Shown here one piece after another: positions 16,636 to 24,816 of a stretch of 64,000 nucleotides of DNA. This DNA is from Gaiellasilicea sp963761905. Its GTDB lineage: Bacteria; Actinomycetota; Thermoleophilia; Gaiellales; Gaiellaceae. The first letter of the stretch is position 1. Every line of letters starts with the position of its first letter. A program made the position numbers and the translations under genes. The notes below the pieces were generated by a model. That model was not told the DNA's origin, ran no database searches, and saw only the letters and a list, made by a program, of their open reading frames with translations. The stretch lies in assembly GCA_963761905.1 (NCBI GenBank), contig CAVXIQ010000002.1:34479-98478 (forward strand), written 5' to 3'.

Positions 16636-17649
16636 TCAACCCTCGGCCTTCTTCTTGCGCGACGGCTGGACGCGCGGCGGCTCGCCGGGCATCTTCGGGA
16701 AGTTCGGCGGGTACGGCGCCTCGCCTTCTCCGGCTGCCTCCTCGCGCTCGACCCACTCGAGCAGCACCTCGAGCGGGCACACCGTGTCGTCGATCGCAGC
16801 CTGGACGTCGCCGAGCTTCGCGAACCGCGCCGGCATCGACGCGAGCGTGAAGTCCTCGGTCTCGACGTCGGGGAGCTCGTCCCAGCCGACGGGCGCGGAG
16901 ACGGTCGCATCCGCCCGCCCGCGCACCGAGTACGCGGAGGCGATCGTCCGGTCGCGCGCGTTCTGGTTGTAGTCGATGAAGACCTTCTCGCCGCGCTCCT
17001 CCTTCCACCACGCAGTCGTCACGAGCTCGGGCAGCCGCCGCTCGACCTCGCGCGCGAACGCGAGCGCGCAGCGGCGCACGACCGGGAACTCCCAGCGCGG
17101 CTCGATCCGGCAGGCGACGTGGACGCCGCGATTGCCGGAGGTCTTCGGCCAGCCGACCCAGCCCATCTCGGTGAGCACCTCGCGCACGAGCGCCGCGACG
17201 ACCTTCGCATCGGCGAACTCGGTGCCGGGCTGCGGGTCGATGTCGATCCGCAGCTCGTCGGGACGGTCGACGTCGGGTCGGCGCGACGGCCACGGATGGA
17301 AGTCGACGACGGCGAGGTTCGCGGCCCAGGCGACCTGCGCCAGCTCGGTCACGCAGAGCTCGTCGGCATGCCGGCCGGAGGGGAAGGTGACGCGCGCGAC
17401 CTCGATCCAGTCCGGCCGCTTCTCGGGCACGCGCTTCTGGTAGATCATCTCGCCCTCGACGCCGTCGGGGAAGCGGCGAAGCTGTGTCGGCCGTTCGCGC
17501 AGCGCCCGCACGATCCCCTCGCCGACCGACAGGTAGTAGCGGACGAGATCGAGCTTCGTCTCGCCGCGGGCCGGAAAGAGCACCTTGTCCGGGTTCGTCA
17601 CCTTGACGACCCGCTCCCCCACTTCGAGCTCGACGAAGGGCGACGCCAT
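16636..17649 (-). CDS. Stand-alone LigD-type polymerase/primase domain (PolDom, AEP family)
   Basis: 337 aa from ATG 17649, chosen because MASPFVELEVGERVVKVTNPDKVLFP is the usual PolDom N-terminus. The metal-binding acidic pair is RIDIDPQPG, the nucleotide-binding loop is KTSGNRGVHVAC, and the third acidic block is FIDYNQNARD. The C-terminal tail is Lys-rich (PSRKKKAEG). Such enzymes add ribo- or deoxynucleotides at breaks in bacterial end joining. Mycobacteria keep separate PolDom and LigC genes of this kind; here LigC is 4 kb away. No Ku gene is seen. Confidence 0.9.
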   Translation of the reverse strand: MASPFVELEVGERVVKVTNPDKVLFPARGETKLDLVRYYLSVGEGIVRALRERPTQLRRFPDGVEGEMIYQKRVPEKRPDWIEVARVTFPSGRHADELCVTELAQVAWAANLAVVDFHPWPSRRPDVDRPDELRIDIDPQPGTEFADAKVVAALVREVLTEMGWVGWPKTSGNRGVHVACRIEPRWEFPVVRRCALAFAREVERRLPELVTTAWWKEERGEKVFIDYNQNARDRTIASAYSVRGRADATVSAPVGWDELPDVETEDFTLASMPARFAKLGDVQAAIDDTVCPLEVLLEWVEREEAAGEGEAPYPPNFPKMPGEPPRVQPSRKKKAEG

Positions 17650-17656
17650 TGCGGGC

Positions 17657-17676
17657 ACGCTACAGCGTGGTAGCGT
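17657..17676. promoter_or_regulatory. Inverted repeat in a divergent promoter region
   Basis: Perfect 7-bp arms ACGCTAC and GTAGCGT with a 6-nt spacer, inside the 70-bp gap between the divergent PolDom and ABC binding-protein starts. A plausible operator; no regulator can be named. Confidence 0.4.
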
Positions 17677-17719
17677 CGAGACCTCTTTCCGAACAGGGCG
17701 ACAGAGGAGACACACGAGA

Positions 17720-18595
17720 ATGCGCAAGTTCCTGATCCCGCTCGCGGTGCTCGCCACGGCAGTCGTGGCTGCGGCCACTGGCGGCCGCGGCGAGGCGTCG
17801 ACAACGGCCTTTCCGGGGTGCGCCAAGGCGAGCCTCAACCTCGTCACCGACGGCAGGCTGACGATCGGCACCGACAACCCCGCGTTCCCGCCGTGGTTCG
17901 CCGGCGGCGAGGGCGCGAAGCCGTGGAAGCTCAACGACCCGAACAAGGGCAAGGGCCTCGAGCCGGCCGTGGCGTACGCGGTCGCGAAGCGCCTCGGCTT
18001 CGCCCGCAGCGAGGTGCGCTGGGTCTACACGCCCTTCAACAAGACGATCGCCCCGGGCAAGAAGGCGTTCGACTTCGCGATCAACCAGATCTCGTACACC
18101 CCGGATCGCGCCAAGGTGCTCACGTTCAGCTCGTCGTACTACAACGTCAACCAGTCGATCGTCGGCCTGAAGGGGAAGCCGATCGCGAGCGTCCGCTCGA
18201 AGGCGGGCCTGAAGCGCTACAAGCTCGGAGCGCAGATCGGGACGACGAGCTACCAGTACATCGTCCGAAACATCAGGCCGTCCCAGAGCCCCTCCGTCTT
18301 CGACACGAACGACGCCGCCGTTGCGGCGCTGAAGAACGGCCAGATCGACGGGCTCGTCGTCGACCTGCCGACGGCGTTCTACGTGACCGCGGTGCAGGTG
18401 CCGAACGGCAAGATCATCGGCCAGTTCACCTCGGCCGTCGGGAACCAGGAGCACTTCGGGATGGTTTTCCAGAAGGGCAACTCGCTCGCCGGCTGTGTCA
18501 ACCAGGCGCTGGCGCAGATGCGGCGGACCGGCATCCTCCAGCGGATCCAGCAGATCTGGCTCGCCAAGGTGACCGGCGCGCTGGTCCTGAAGTAG
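17720..18595 (+). CDS. Polar amino acid ABC transporter, substrate-binding protein
   Basis: 291 aa. AGAGGAGA (17702-17709) precedes ATG 17720. The signal peptide MRKFLIPLAVLATAVVAAA lacks a lipobox Cys at the cleavage point, so it is probably a soluble secreted protein. Family-3 solute-binding blocks are visible: GRLTIGTDNPAFPPWF, GLEPAVAYAVAKRLGF, FDFAINQISYTPDRAKVLTFSSSYYNVNQ, and GQIDGLVVDLPTAFYV. It delivers a polar amino acid to the permease and ATPase that follow directly. Confidence 0.9.
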   Translation: MRKFLIPLAVLATAVVAAATGGRGEASTTAFPGCAKASLNLVTDGRLTIGTDNPAFPPWFAGGEGAKPWKLNDPNKGKGLEPAVAYAVAKRLGFARSEVRWVYTPFNKTIAPGKKAFDFAINQISYTPDRAKVLTFSSSYYNVNQSIVGLKGKPIASVRSKAGLKRYKLGAQIGTTSYQYIVRNIRPSQSPSVFDTNDAAVAALKNGQIDGLVVDLPTAFYVTAVQVPNGKIIGQFTSAVGNQEHFGMVFQKGNSLAGCVNQALAQMRRTGILQRIQQIWLAKVTGALVLK

Positions 18596-18599
18596 GACG

Positions 18600-19427
18600 C
18601 TGAGCCGGAAATCGAAGCTGCTCGGGGGCGGCGGCGCGGGCAGCGCCGTCGCCCTCGCGCTTCTCAGCACGGCCGTCCTCTTCGGCGCGGTCGCGTACGG
18701 CGTCACGCGCTCGAGCGGCTGGCCTGAGGTCAAGGCGGCGTTCTTCGACTGGGACGCCTATCGCGAGTCGTTCCCCGCGATCGCGCGCGCCTTCCTCCTG
18801 AACGTGAAGATCTTCCTGATCGCGGAGGTGTTCATCCTCGTCTTCGCGCTCGTGCTCGCGGTCGTCCGCAGCCTCCCCGGACCGGTCTTCTTCCCGCTTC
18901 GGGCGCTCGCGATCGCCTACGCCGACTTCTTCCGCGGCGTCCCGACGATCCTCGTGATCGCGCTCCTCGGCTTCGGCGCGCCGGCGCTCGCGATCGAGGG
19001 CGTGCCGACCTCGACGACGTTCTGGGGGATCGTCTCGCTCGTCCTCATCTACACCGCCTACGTGTCCGAGGTGTATCGCGCCGGAATCGACTCCGTCCAC
19101 CCGAGCCAGGAAGCGGCGGCGCGCTCGCTCGGTCTGACGCGGAGCCAGGCGCTCGCGTCCGTCGTCTTGCCGCAGGCCGTGCGCCGCGTGATCCCGCCGC
19201 TCCTGAACGACTTCATCGGCCTCCAGAAGGACACCGCGCTCGTCGGGATCCTCGGCTCGGTCGAGGCGTTCAAGCAGGCCCAGATCGAGGTCTCCGCCGA
19301 CTTCAACTTCACCCACTACCTCGTCGCCGCGACCCTCTTCGTCGCGATCACGATCCCGCTCGCGCGCTTCACCGACTGGCTCGTCGCGCGCGATCGGCGC
19401 CGGCGGCAGGCAGGGAGCCTCGTGTGA
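18600..19427 (+). CDS. Polar amino acid ABC transporter permease (HisM/GlnP type), probable CTG start
   Basis: 275 aa if translation starts at CTG 18600 (then SRKSKLLGGG and a first helix ALALLSTAVLFGAVAYGV). An in-frame stop at 18588 and the absence of ATG, GTG or TTG before GTG 18804 leave CTG as the only start that keeps the first helix. It lies 4 bp after the binding-protein stop, so coupling could support the rare codon. The EAA-loop reads QEAAARSLGLTRSQALASVVLPQAVRRVIPPL, typical of amino acid permeases. Stop overlaps the ATPase start. Confidence 0.85.
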   Translation: MSRKSKLLGGGGAGSAVALALLSTAVLFGAVAYGVTRSSGWPEVKAAFFDWDAYRESFPAIARAFLLNVKIFLIAEVFILVFALVLAVVRSLPGPVFFPLRALAIAYADFFRGVPTILVIALLGFGAPALAIEGVPTSTTFWGIVSLVLIYTAYVSEVYRAGIDSVHPSQEAAARSLGLTRSQALASVVLPQAVRRVIPPLLNDFIGLQKDTALVGILGSVEAFKQAQIEVSADFNFTHYLVAATLFVAITIPLARFTDWLVARDRRRRQAGSLV

Positions 19428-20161
19428 TCGAGATCGACGGGGTGCGTAAGTCGTTCGGGAAGCTCGAGGTGCTGCGCGGGATCGACCTCGAGGTCGCCGA
19501 GCACGAGGTCGTCTGCCTGATCGGCGCGTCCGGCTCCGGCAAGTCGACGCTCCTCCGCTGCGTCAACCTGCTCGAGCCGGTCGACGCGGGCCGGATCGTC
19601 GTCGGCGGCGACGAGATCACCGCGCGCGGCGTCGACGTGAACGCCCTGCGCCGCCGGATCGGGATCGTCTTCCAGTCGTACAACCTCTTCCCGCACATGA
19701 GCGTGCTCGCGAACGTGACGCTCGGCCCGCGGAAGGCGCTCGGGCTCTCGCGGAAGCAGGCCGAGTCGGCCGCCGACGAGCTCCTCCGCCGCTTCGGGCT
19801 GGCCGACAAGCGCGACGACTATCCCGACCGGCTCTCCGGCGGCCAGCAGCAGCGGGTCGCGATCGTGCGGGCGCTCGCGATGCAGCCGGACGTGATGCTG
19901 CTCGACGAGGTCACGAGCGCGCTCGACCCCGAGCTCGTCGCCGAGGTGCTGAACGTGATCCGCGAGCTCGCCGCCGGCGGGATGACGATGCTGATCGCGA
20001 CCCACGAGATGGGCTTCGCGCGCGACATCGCGAGCCGGGTGTGTTTCCTCGACGCGGGCGTGATCCTCGAGCAGGGCCCGCCCGCGCGGATCTTCTCCAG
20101 CCCCCAGGAGCCTCGGACGCGGCAGTTCCTCGATCGGATCATCGAGGCGGGACGTCTCTAA
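19424..20161 (+). CDS. Polar amino acid ABC transporter ATP-binding protein (GlnQ/HisP type)
   Basis: 245 aa, GTG start overlapping the permease stop. Walker A GASGSGKSTLL, Q-loop FQSYNLFPHMSVL, signature LSGGQQQRVAIVRAL, Walker B VMLLDEVTSALDPE, H-loop ATHEMGFARD. The EVTSALDPE form is characteristic of polar amino acid importers. It energises uptake with the two upstream proteins; no second permease gene is present, so the permease probably acts as a homodimer. Confidence 0.94.
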   Translation: MIEIDGVRKSFGKLEVLRGIDLEVAEHEVVCLIGASGSGKSTLLRCVNLLEPVDAGRIVVGGDEITARGVDVNALRRRIGIVFQSYNLFPHMSVLANVTLGPRKALGLSRKQAESAADELLRRFGLADKRDDYPDRLSGGQQQRVAIVRALAMQPDVMLLDEVTSALDPELVAEVLNVIRELAAGGMTMLIATHEMGFARDIASRVCFLDAGVILEQGPPARIFSSPQEPRTRQFLDRIIEAGRL

Positions 20162-20170
20162 GCTGGTGGT

Positions 20171-20461
20171 GTGGTTCAGGATCCGCAGCGCATCGACCTC
20201 TCGCTCGAGCCGCTCGACGACTACGTGGTCGTCCAGCCGACCGACGAGGAAGCTGAGACGCGGACCGGCCTGATCCTCCCCGCCTCGGCGGAGGCGCCCT
20301 GCCGGATGGGAATCGTGACCGCGGTCGGCGCCGAGGCAAGCGGCATCGAGGCCGGCGACAAGGTGCTCTTCCCGAAGGACGCCGGCTTCGAGGTGCGACT
20401 GCACGGCGCCGAGGTGAAGGTGCTGCGCCGGGGCGAGCTCGTCGCCCGCATCCACGACTGA
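20171..20461 (+). CDS. groES: Co-chaperonin GroES, without a groEL partner here
   Basis: 96 aa, GTG start. Family blocks: LEPLDDYVVVQPTDEEAETRTGLILP (mobile loop region), GIVTAVG and AGDKVLFPKDAGFEV, then AEVKVLRRGELVARI. It would cap a GroEL ring made elsewhere. It follows the ABC ATPase by 9 bp rather than heading a groESL operon, and a hairpin closes it off. The loop RTGLILP carries the hydrophobic GroEL-contact tripeptide, so it should be functional. Confidence 0.87.
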   Translation: MVQDPQRIDLSLEPLDDYVVVQPTDEEAETRTGLILPASAEAPCRMGIVTAVGAEASGIEAGDKVLFPKDAGFEVRLHGAEVKVLRRGELVARIHD

Positions 20462-20481
20462 CGTGACGTCAGGAAATGAGC

Positions 20482-20511
20482 GAGGCCGCGCGGCGTGAAC
20501 CGCGCGGCCTC
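20482..20511 (+). terminator. Hairpin terminator candidate after groES
   Basis: Perfect 12-bp stem GAGGCCGCGCGG / CCGCGCGGCCTC with a 6-nt loop, 20 bp after the groES stop. No T-run follows. Confidence 0.65.
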
Positions 20512-20802
20512 AGCTCGCCGCGATGTGGGCTGCGGCTCCCACAAGCGACGGCGTACCCTCCCATCGGGCCGACGGGCGTGGCTCGGTATCCCTTGATCGA
20601 GTGAAGCGAGCTCGTCAACTCCGAACGGGTGATGGTGTGAAGGAGCGGCGCTCGCACAGGATGGGCGCAGAGGCACCAGGAGCCTTGGCGGCGAGGAGCC
20701 GGTGCCTCGAAGCGGACGCGCGCACCTCGAGGGGACGCGCGCGTCCGCTTCGCGTTCGCCTGCGCGAGTCCCGCCGGACGGCGCCGGCGAGGGATGCGCG
20801 AC
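20512..20802. other. Non-coding interval before the tRNA-Ser pair
   Basis: About 290 bp between the groES terminator and tRNA-Ser(GCT). Short frames exist on both strands but none has a convincing start or recognisable sequence. I see nothing else in it. Confidence 0.4.
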
Positions 20803-20892
20803 GGAGAAGGAGGGATTCGAACCCTCGATGGAGGAGTTCACCCCCATAACGCCTTAGCAGGGCGCCGCCTTCAGCCACTCGGCCACTTCTCC
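20803..20892 (-). tRNA. tRNA-Ser(GCT)
   Basis: 90-nt class II tRNA on the minus strand. Acceptor GGAGAAG pairs with CTTCTCC, the anticodon loop is CTGCTAA (anticodon GCT, reads AGC/AGU), there is a long variable arm, and the T-loop is GGTTCGAATCC. CCA is not encoded. Confidence 0.95.
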
Positions 20893-20945
20893 GTGGCCGC
20901 GGATGGTACCGCAGCCATTGGTGGACGCTAGTCTGTCAGCCGCGC

Positions 20946-21035
20946 GGAGGGGTGGCAGAGCGGTCGAATGCGGCGGTCTCGAAAACCGTTATCCGTCTTA
21001 ACGGCGGATCGAGGGTTCAAATCCCTCCCCCTCCG
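20946..21035 (+). tRNA. tRNA-Ser(CGA), integration target of the adjacent island
   Basis: 90-nt class II tRNA. Acceptor GGAGGGG / CCCCTCC, anticodon loop CTCGAAA (anticodon CGA, reads UCG), long variable arm, T-loop GGTTCAAATCC. From the anticodon loop onward its sequence is repeated exactly at 28684-28749, marking it as the attachment site of the island that follows. The tRNA itself is complete. Confidence 0.95.
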
Positions 21036-21041
21036 CTCAAC
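20976..21041 (+). repeat. Left 66-bp direct repeat (att site within tRNA-Ser)
   Basis: Begins GTCTCGAAAACCG in the anticodon arm and ends CTCCGCTCAAC, 6 bp past the tRNA. It is identical over 66 bp to 28684-28749; identity stops abruptly at both ends. Confidence 0.9.
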
Positions 21042-21456
21042 AAGCCGAAACCGCGTAGTGACGCGCGATAGCGGCTCGTCTACAGCCGGTCGAGTGGCCG
21101 CGTGAGTTTCCGGTCACGTCCGCTCTCGTCCGGTGGAGACAGGCGCGCAGAGGCGCGCGTGTGGCGCGCGTATATCTCAGGCGACGAGCAGGACGACGCC
21201 ATGGCGGTAGAGGAGCTAGCGGGTCGTCTGTCAGCCCTGTGGGCTTCCAGCCGCCTCGCTAACGTCGGGAATCACACCATCCTGCCAGCGTCGATTTTCG
21301 TACCGGAAGACGCGCAACGCGCGAGCCCAACGGCTGCCGACTGCCCCTTCGGCGACGACGCCGCGCAGCGCCCCGTCTCCGTCAGGTATCGGCGCCATCT
21401 CGATCACGAGCTCTCCCTCTGGCACTCTGACTGCGAGCGCGGAGTGGTAGAGGTCC
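21042..21456. other. Island left margin without a convincing gene
   Basis: Two overlapping short frames exist (plus 21102-21488, minus 21231-21425), but neither has a ribosome site or familiar sequence. It may be degraded DNA where an integrase gene would be expected. Confidence 0.35.
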
Positions 21457-21741
21457 TTGATGGACCAGAGCCGGGCCGGCTTCTATAGCCACGATCGGCT
21501 CGAGCGGCTTGCGGGCGCCGCGATCAGAAACGCCGACAAGATCGATTCGGAGTGGCAGACGCTGGCGGTCAGCGACCTGATGCGCACCTACCGGCCGCTA
21601 CCCCGTTTCGAGCCGCTTGGCTGGTTCGTCGCTGTTGTCGAGTCCAGGCGCGAGCTCGTCGTGCACGAGCCACAGCGCAACGGAGCGGTCGGCGGTCGCT
21701 GCGCGATCGAATCAGTAGTTCCCGCGCCGATCCACCGGTAA
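21457..21741 (+). pseudogene. Remnant of an SRPBCC-like protein
   Basis: The frame contains QSRAGFYSHDRLERLAG, NADKIDSEWQTLAVSD and GWFVAVVESRRELVVH. This resembles actinobacterial proteins with a GRAGFYSYDWLEN block followed by an IxPEWQ-L-VGD region (recognised by pattern only). The expected upstream N-terminal domain is missing; in the same frame an in-frame TAG lies at 21444-21446 just ahead of SLMDQSRAG. Probably non-functional. Confidence 0.45.
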
Positions 21742-21799
21742 AGCGCGGATCCGCCCAACGCGGCCGTGGGCCAGAGTGGAAGTAACCAAAGGAGCCGAA

Positions 21800-22900
21800 A
21801 TGAGAGCGCTTGTTTTTCACGGTCCAGGTTCGCGTCAGTGGGAGGAAGTTCCCGAGCCTACGCTCGAAGCCCCGACCGACATCATCATCCGGGTCGACGC
21901 CAGCACGATCTGCGGTAGCGACCTGCACATTCTGAAGGGCGACGTGCCGGCGGTGAAGCCGGGGACGATTCTCGGCCACGAAGCGGTCGGGACGGTCACC
22001 GAGGTGGGAGAGGCCGTCACGACGGTCGCGGTCGGTGACCGAGTCCTTGCGTCCTGCATCACGTCGTGCGGCCGCTGCGAGCAGTGCAAGGCGGCGCGCT
22101 ACGGGCTTTGCACCGGCGGCGGCGGCTGGATCCTCGGCCACCTGATCGACGGCGTGCAAGCCGAGTACGCACGGATTCCGTTCGCCGACACGTCGGTCTA
22201 CAAGGTTCCGCCCGCCCTCACGGACGAGCAGGTCTTGTTCCTGGCCGACATCCTCCCGACGAGCTTCGAGGTCGGCGTGCTCAACGGTGAGGTGAGCCCT
22301 GGCGATACGGTCGCCATCGTCGGCGCCGGTCCGGTCGGGCTCGCGGCGATTCTGACCGCGTCTCTCTTTACGCCCAGTCGGATCATCGCCATCGACCTTG
22401 ATTCCGCGCGGCTCGCCCGGGCGATCGAGTGCGGCGCCTCGGACGCGATCGAGCTCACCGGCGAGGCCGCGCGCGAGCGTGTGCTCGAGCTGACCGACGG
22501 CATCGGCGTCGATGTTGCGATCGAGGCCGTCGGCATCCCGGAGACGTTCGAGCTCTGCACTGACATCGTCCGGTCGGGTGGCCACGTCGCCAACGTCGGC
22601 GTCCATGGCAAGCCGGCAACGCTGCATCTCGAGCGCCTCTGGATCAAGGGCGTGACCATCACCACCGGGCTCGTCGATACCTTCTCGACGCCGCGCCTGA
22701 TGAGTCTGGTCAGCGCCGGCAAGCTCGACCCGCTGGTGTTCGTGACCCACCGCTTCGCTCTCGAGCAGGCGGAGGAGGCCTACGACGCCTTCGGCGCCGC
22801 GGCGGAGACCGGCGCCTTCAAGGTCGTGCTCGAGGGTGCGAAGCACCAGCAGCTGGTGCCGGTCGGCGCCGCCGCCGGCCTGGCAGGAGACGCGTCATGA
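21800..22900 (+). CDS. Zinc-dependent medium-chain alcohol dehydrogenase
   Basis: 366 aa. AAAGGAG (21788-21794) sets ATG 21800 as start, 24 bp inside the longest frame. Catalytic zinc ligands: CGSDLH near residue 39, GHEAVG with His-Glu, and a later ligand in GWILG. Structural zinc cysteines are C-x2-C-x2-C-x7-C in CITSCGRCEQCKAARYGLC. The nucleotide fold reads VAIVGAGPVGLAA with an acidic strand end IIAIDLDSARL (NAD preference). It oxidises or reduces an alcohol/aldehyde; substrate unknown. First gene of a four-gene overlapping operon in the island. Confidence 0.93.
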   Translation: MRALVFHGPGSRQWEEVPEPTLEAPTDIIIRVDASTICGSDLHILKGDVPAVKPGTILGHEAVGTVTEVGEAVTTVAVGDRVLASCITSCGRCEQCKAARYGLCTGGGGWILGHLIDGVQAEYARIPFADTSVYKVPPALTDEQVLFLADILPTSFEVGVLNGEVSPGDTVAIVGAGPVGLAAILTASLFTPSRIIAIDLDSARLARAIECGASDAIELTGEAARERVLELTDGIGVDVAIEAVGIPETFELCTDIVRSGGHVANVGVHGKPATLHLERLWIKGVTITTGLVDTFSTPRLMSLVSAGKLDPLVFVTHRFALEQAEEAYDAFGAAAETGAFKVVLEGAKHQQLVPVGAAAGLAGDAS

Positions 22901-23622
22901 CCGTGCTCACTGAGCAAGCCAAGCTCACGCCTGCCGGGCGCGAGCACCTGCCTGAGCTTGTTCGCAGCCACCTGGCACGGTCGCTTCCAGCCGGCGGACA
23001 GGTGCCGGGAACGGTGCGGGTGCAGCAGTCGGGGGAGATGCAGCAGCGGCCCGGCGGACGCGTGACGCCGTTCCGGGCGACCCAGGACTTCTCCGTCGAT
23101 CGCGTCGCCTTTTCGTGGCGAGCGCGCTTCCCAATCGTCGGACCCCTGGCGGTTACGGTCGTCGACGAGCTCTCCGACGGCAACGGCCGGCTCTGTGTCT
23201 CGCTCTTCGGGGTTCCATTCAAGACGATGAAGGGTCCGGAGACGGACGTCGGCGAGGCGATGCGATACCTGTCCGAGCTCGCCTGGGCGCCACAGGCCAT
23301 GGCTGAAAACGGGGAACTCGCCTGGCGGGAGGTCGACGAGCGCACCGTCGAGGTGGCGGCCAGCGTCCACGGCTCGACCGCGGTCGTCGAGCTGGAGTTT
23401 GACGCTGCCGGTGACATCGTCCGGGCGACGGGGACGCGACCGTTCCCGGTCGGCAAGACCTTTGTGCCAACGTCCTGGGGCGGCGACCTCAGCGACTACA
23501 GGAGCTTTAACGGCACCCGCGTCCCAACCTACGGGCAAGCGTGGTGGGAGCTACCCGAGGGCCGCTTTATCTACTGGCGCGGCCACATCGACGCGCTCGA
23601 ACTGATCGAACAGGGGGCGTAG
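22897..23622 (+). CDS. DUF6544-like protein
   Basis: 241 aa, ATG overlapping the dehydrogenase stop by 4 bp. Landmarks: FSWRARFPIVGPLAVTVVDE, GRLCVSLFGVPFKTMKGPE, AMRYLSELAWAPQAM, VEVAASVHGSTAVVELEFDAAGDI, and the strongly conserved C-terminal WGGDLSDYRSFNGTRVPTYGQ with WWELPEGRFIYWRGHI. I place it in the DUF6544 (formerly DUF6920) group by these blocks. Predicted beta-rich soluble protein, function unknown; operonic with redox enzymes. Confidence 0.7.
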   Translation: MTVLTEQAKLTPAGREHLPELVRSHLARSLPAGGQVPGTVRVQQSGEMQQRPGGRVTPFRATQDFSVDRVAFSWRARFPIVGPLAVTVVDELSDGNGRLCVSLFGVPFKTMKGPETDVGEAMRYLSELAWAPQAMAENGELAWREVDERTVEVAASVHGSTAVVELEFDAAGDIVRATGTRPFPVGKTFVPTSWGGDLSDYRSFNGTRVPTYGQAWWELPEGRFIYWRGHIDALELIEQGA

Positions 23623-23625
23623 GCC

Positions 23626-24066
23626 ATGGCGGCCACATTCCGGAAGACGCGGCTGCGCCATCTGGGTAACGTCCTCATCACACCGCTAGTTCGGCTTGGC
23701 GTGGCTGGGAAGCGGACGCACATCCTGACGGTGCCAGGCCGAAAGAGCGGACGCCGCTACTCGACGCCCGTGCAGCTCGTGATCCAAGCTGACGAGCGCT
23801 GGCTGGTCGCCCCGTACGGTGAGCGCGAGTGGGTCAAGAACGCCCGCGCTGCTGGCGAAGTCGAGCTGACGCGAGCTGGAAGAACGACCCGGTTCGCGAT
23901 CGAGGAGATCGGCTCCGACAAGGCCGCGCCGGTGCTCCGCGAGTACCTGCGGACGACGCGGGTCGTGAAGCCCTACTTCGACGCCACCGCCGATGCGCCG
24001 CTCGAGGCGTTCGCCGCCGAGGCGAGCCGTCACCCAGCGTTCCGACTGGCCGCAGTCGCGTCGTGA
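23626..24066 (+). CDS. Nitroreductase-family deazaflavin (F420)-dependent reductase, Ddn-like
   Basis: 146 aa, 3 bp after the previous stop. The split-barrel core is THILTVPGRKSGRRYSTPV (phosphate/F420 binding G-R-K-S-G-x-x-x-T-P), then ERWLVAPYGEREWVKNARAAGEVEL and a C-terminal helix LREYLRTTR. This matches the DUF385/Ddn family of F420H2-dependent reductases. Implies the host makes F420, in line with an actinobacterium. Stop overlaps the next start. Confidence 0.85.
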   Translation: MAATFRKTRLRHLGNVLITPLVRLGVAGKRTHILTVPGRKSGRRYSTPVQLVIQADERWLVAPYGEREWVKNARAAGEVELTRAGRTTRFAIEEIGSDKAAPVLREYLRTTRVVKPYFDATADAPLEAFAAEASRHPAFRLAAVAS

Positions 24067-24695
24067 AGACGACCTATGCAGTCAAGTGGCGCGAGCCCGA
24101 CGGGCAGACCTATCTGGGACGGCTCGCGCTCGGCGCACGAACCCTTGGCCTCGAGGGCCGGCAACGCGACGGGCCCGCGATCAGCAGGCAGATCAGCTAC
24201 GAGGGGATCCTGAGTCTCCGGATCGGGAGTCGCGGTGCCGACCGGCTCGATGGTCAGCCGGCGCTGGTCGTCGAACGCGCAGACGGCCGGTACTCCGTCT
24301 CGAGCGCCGGGATGGGCGCGGGCATCGTCCAGGAGGTCGCCGAACGCCTCGCGGACTACCGCGGTGCTGCGCGGTGCCGTGCGACCGTGGTTGTACCCCT
24401 GAAGCCAGGCGCACTCGCCGGCGTGCGCGAGTTGGTAGCTCAGGGGCCGCCGTTCGACCCGGCCCGAACGGCGCTCACGCAGCACGAGCTGCTGCTGACC
24501 GAGCAGGAGGCCATCTTCGTCTTCGAGACCCAGTCCGAGGACGGCCTTGCGGCGCTACTCGGTCAGCTCGACATCTTGGCCGCGGCGGTCGCCTGGCGCG
24601 ATCTCGTCGCAGGTCCGCCGCGCCTGGCTGCGGTGGCGTATGCCTGGGAGCGTCCGGAGCCGCGCGTCGTCCCCGCGGCCGGGCTCGGGTTCTAG
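24063..24695 (+). CDS. Unknown soluble protein, last gene of the island operon
   Basis: 210 aa from GTG 24063, which overlaps the reductase stop (GTGA). The N-terminal half reads YAVKWREPDGQTYLGRLALGARTLGLEGRQ (beta-rich, PH- or PilZ-like in look only). The C-terminal half has AGVRELVAQGPPFDPARTALTQHELLLTEQEAIFVFE. I do not recognise the family. The overlap chain from 21800 suggests it works with the dehydrogenase and deazaflavin reductase. Confidence 0.65.
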   Translation: MKTTYAVKWREPDGQTYLGRLALGARTLGLEGRQRDGPAISRQISYEGILSLRIGSRGADRLDGQPALVVERADGRYSVSSAGMGAGIVQEVAERLADYRGAARCRATVVVPLKPGALAGVRELVAQGPPFDPARTALTQHELLLTEQEAIFVFETQSEDGLAALLGQLDILAAAVAWRDLVAGPPRLAAVAYAWERPEPRVVPAAGLGF

Positions 24696-24816
24696 ACCTG
24701 GACGACCCGCCGAAGACTGCGGCAAAACCGCAGCAAGTCTGCGAGTCGCCCCGCATAGGCAGCCGGCGTACTCAGCCTACGGTGAAGGTACGAAAGACGA
24801 ATGAAGGAGGCACGAG

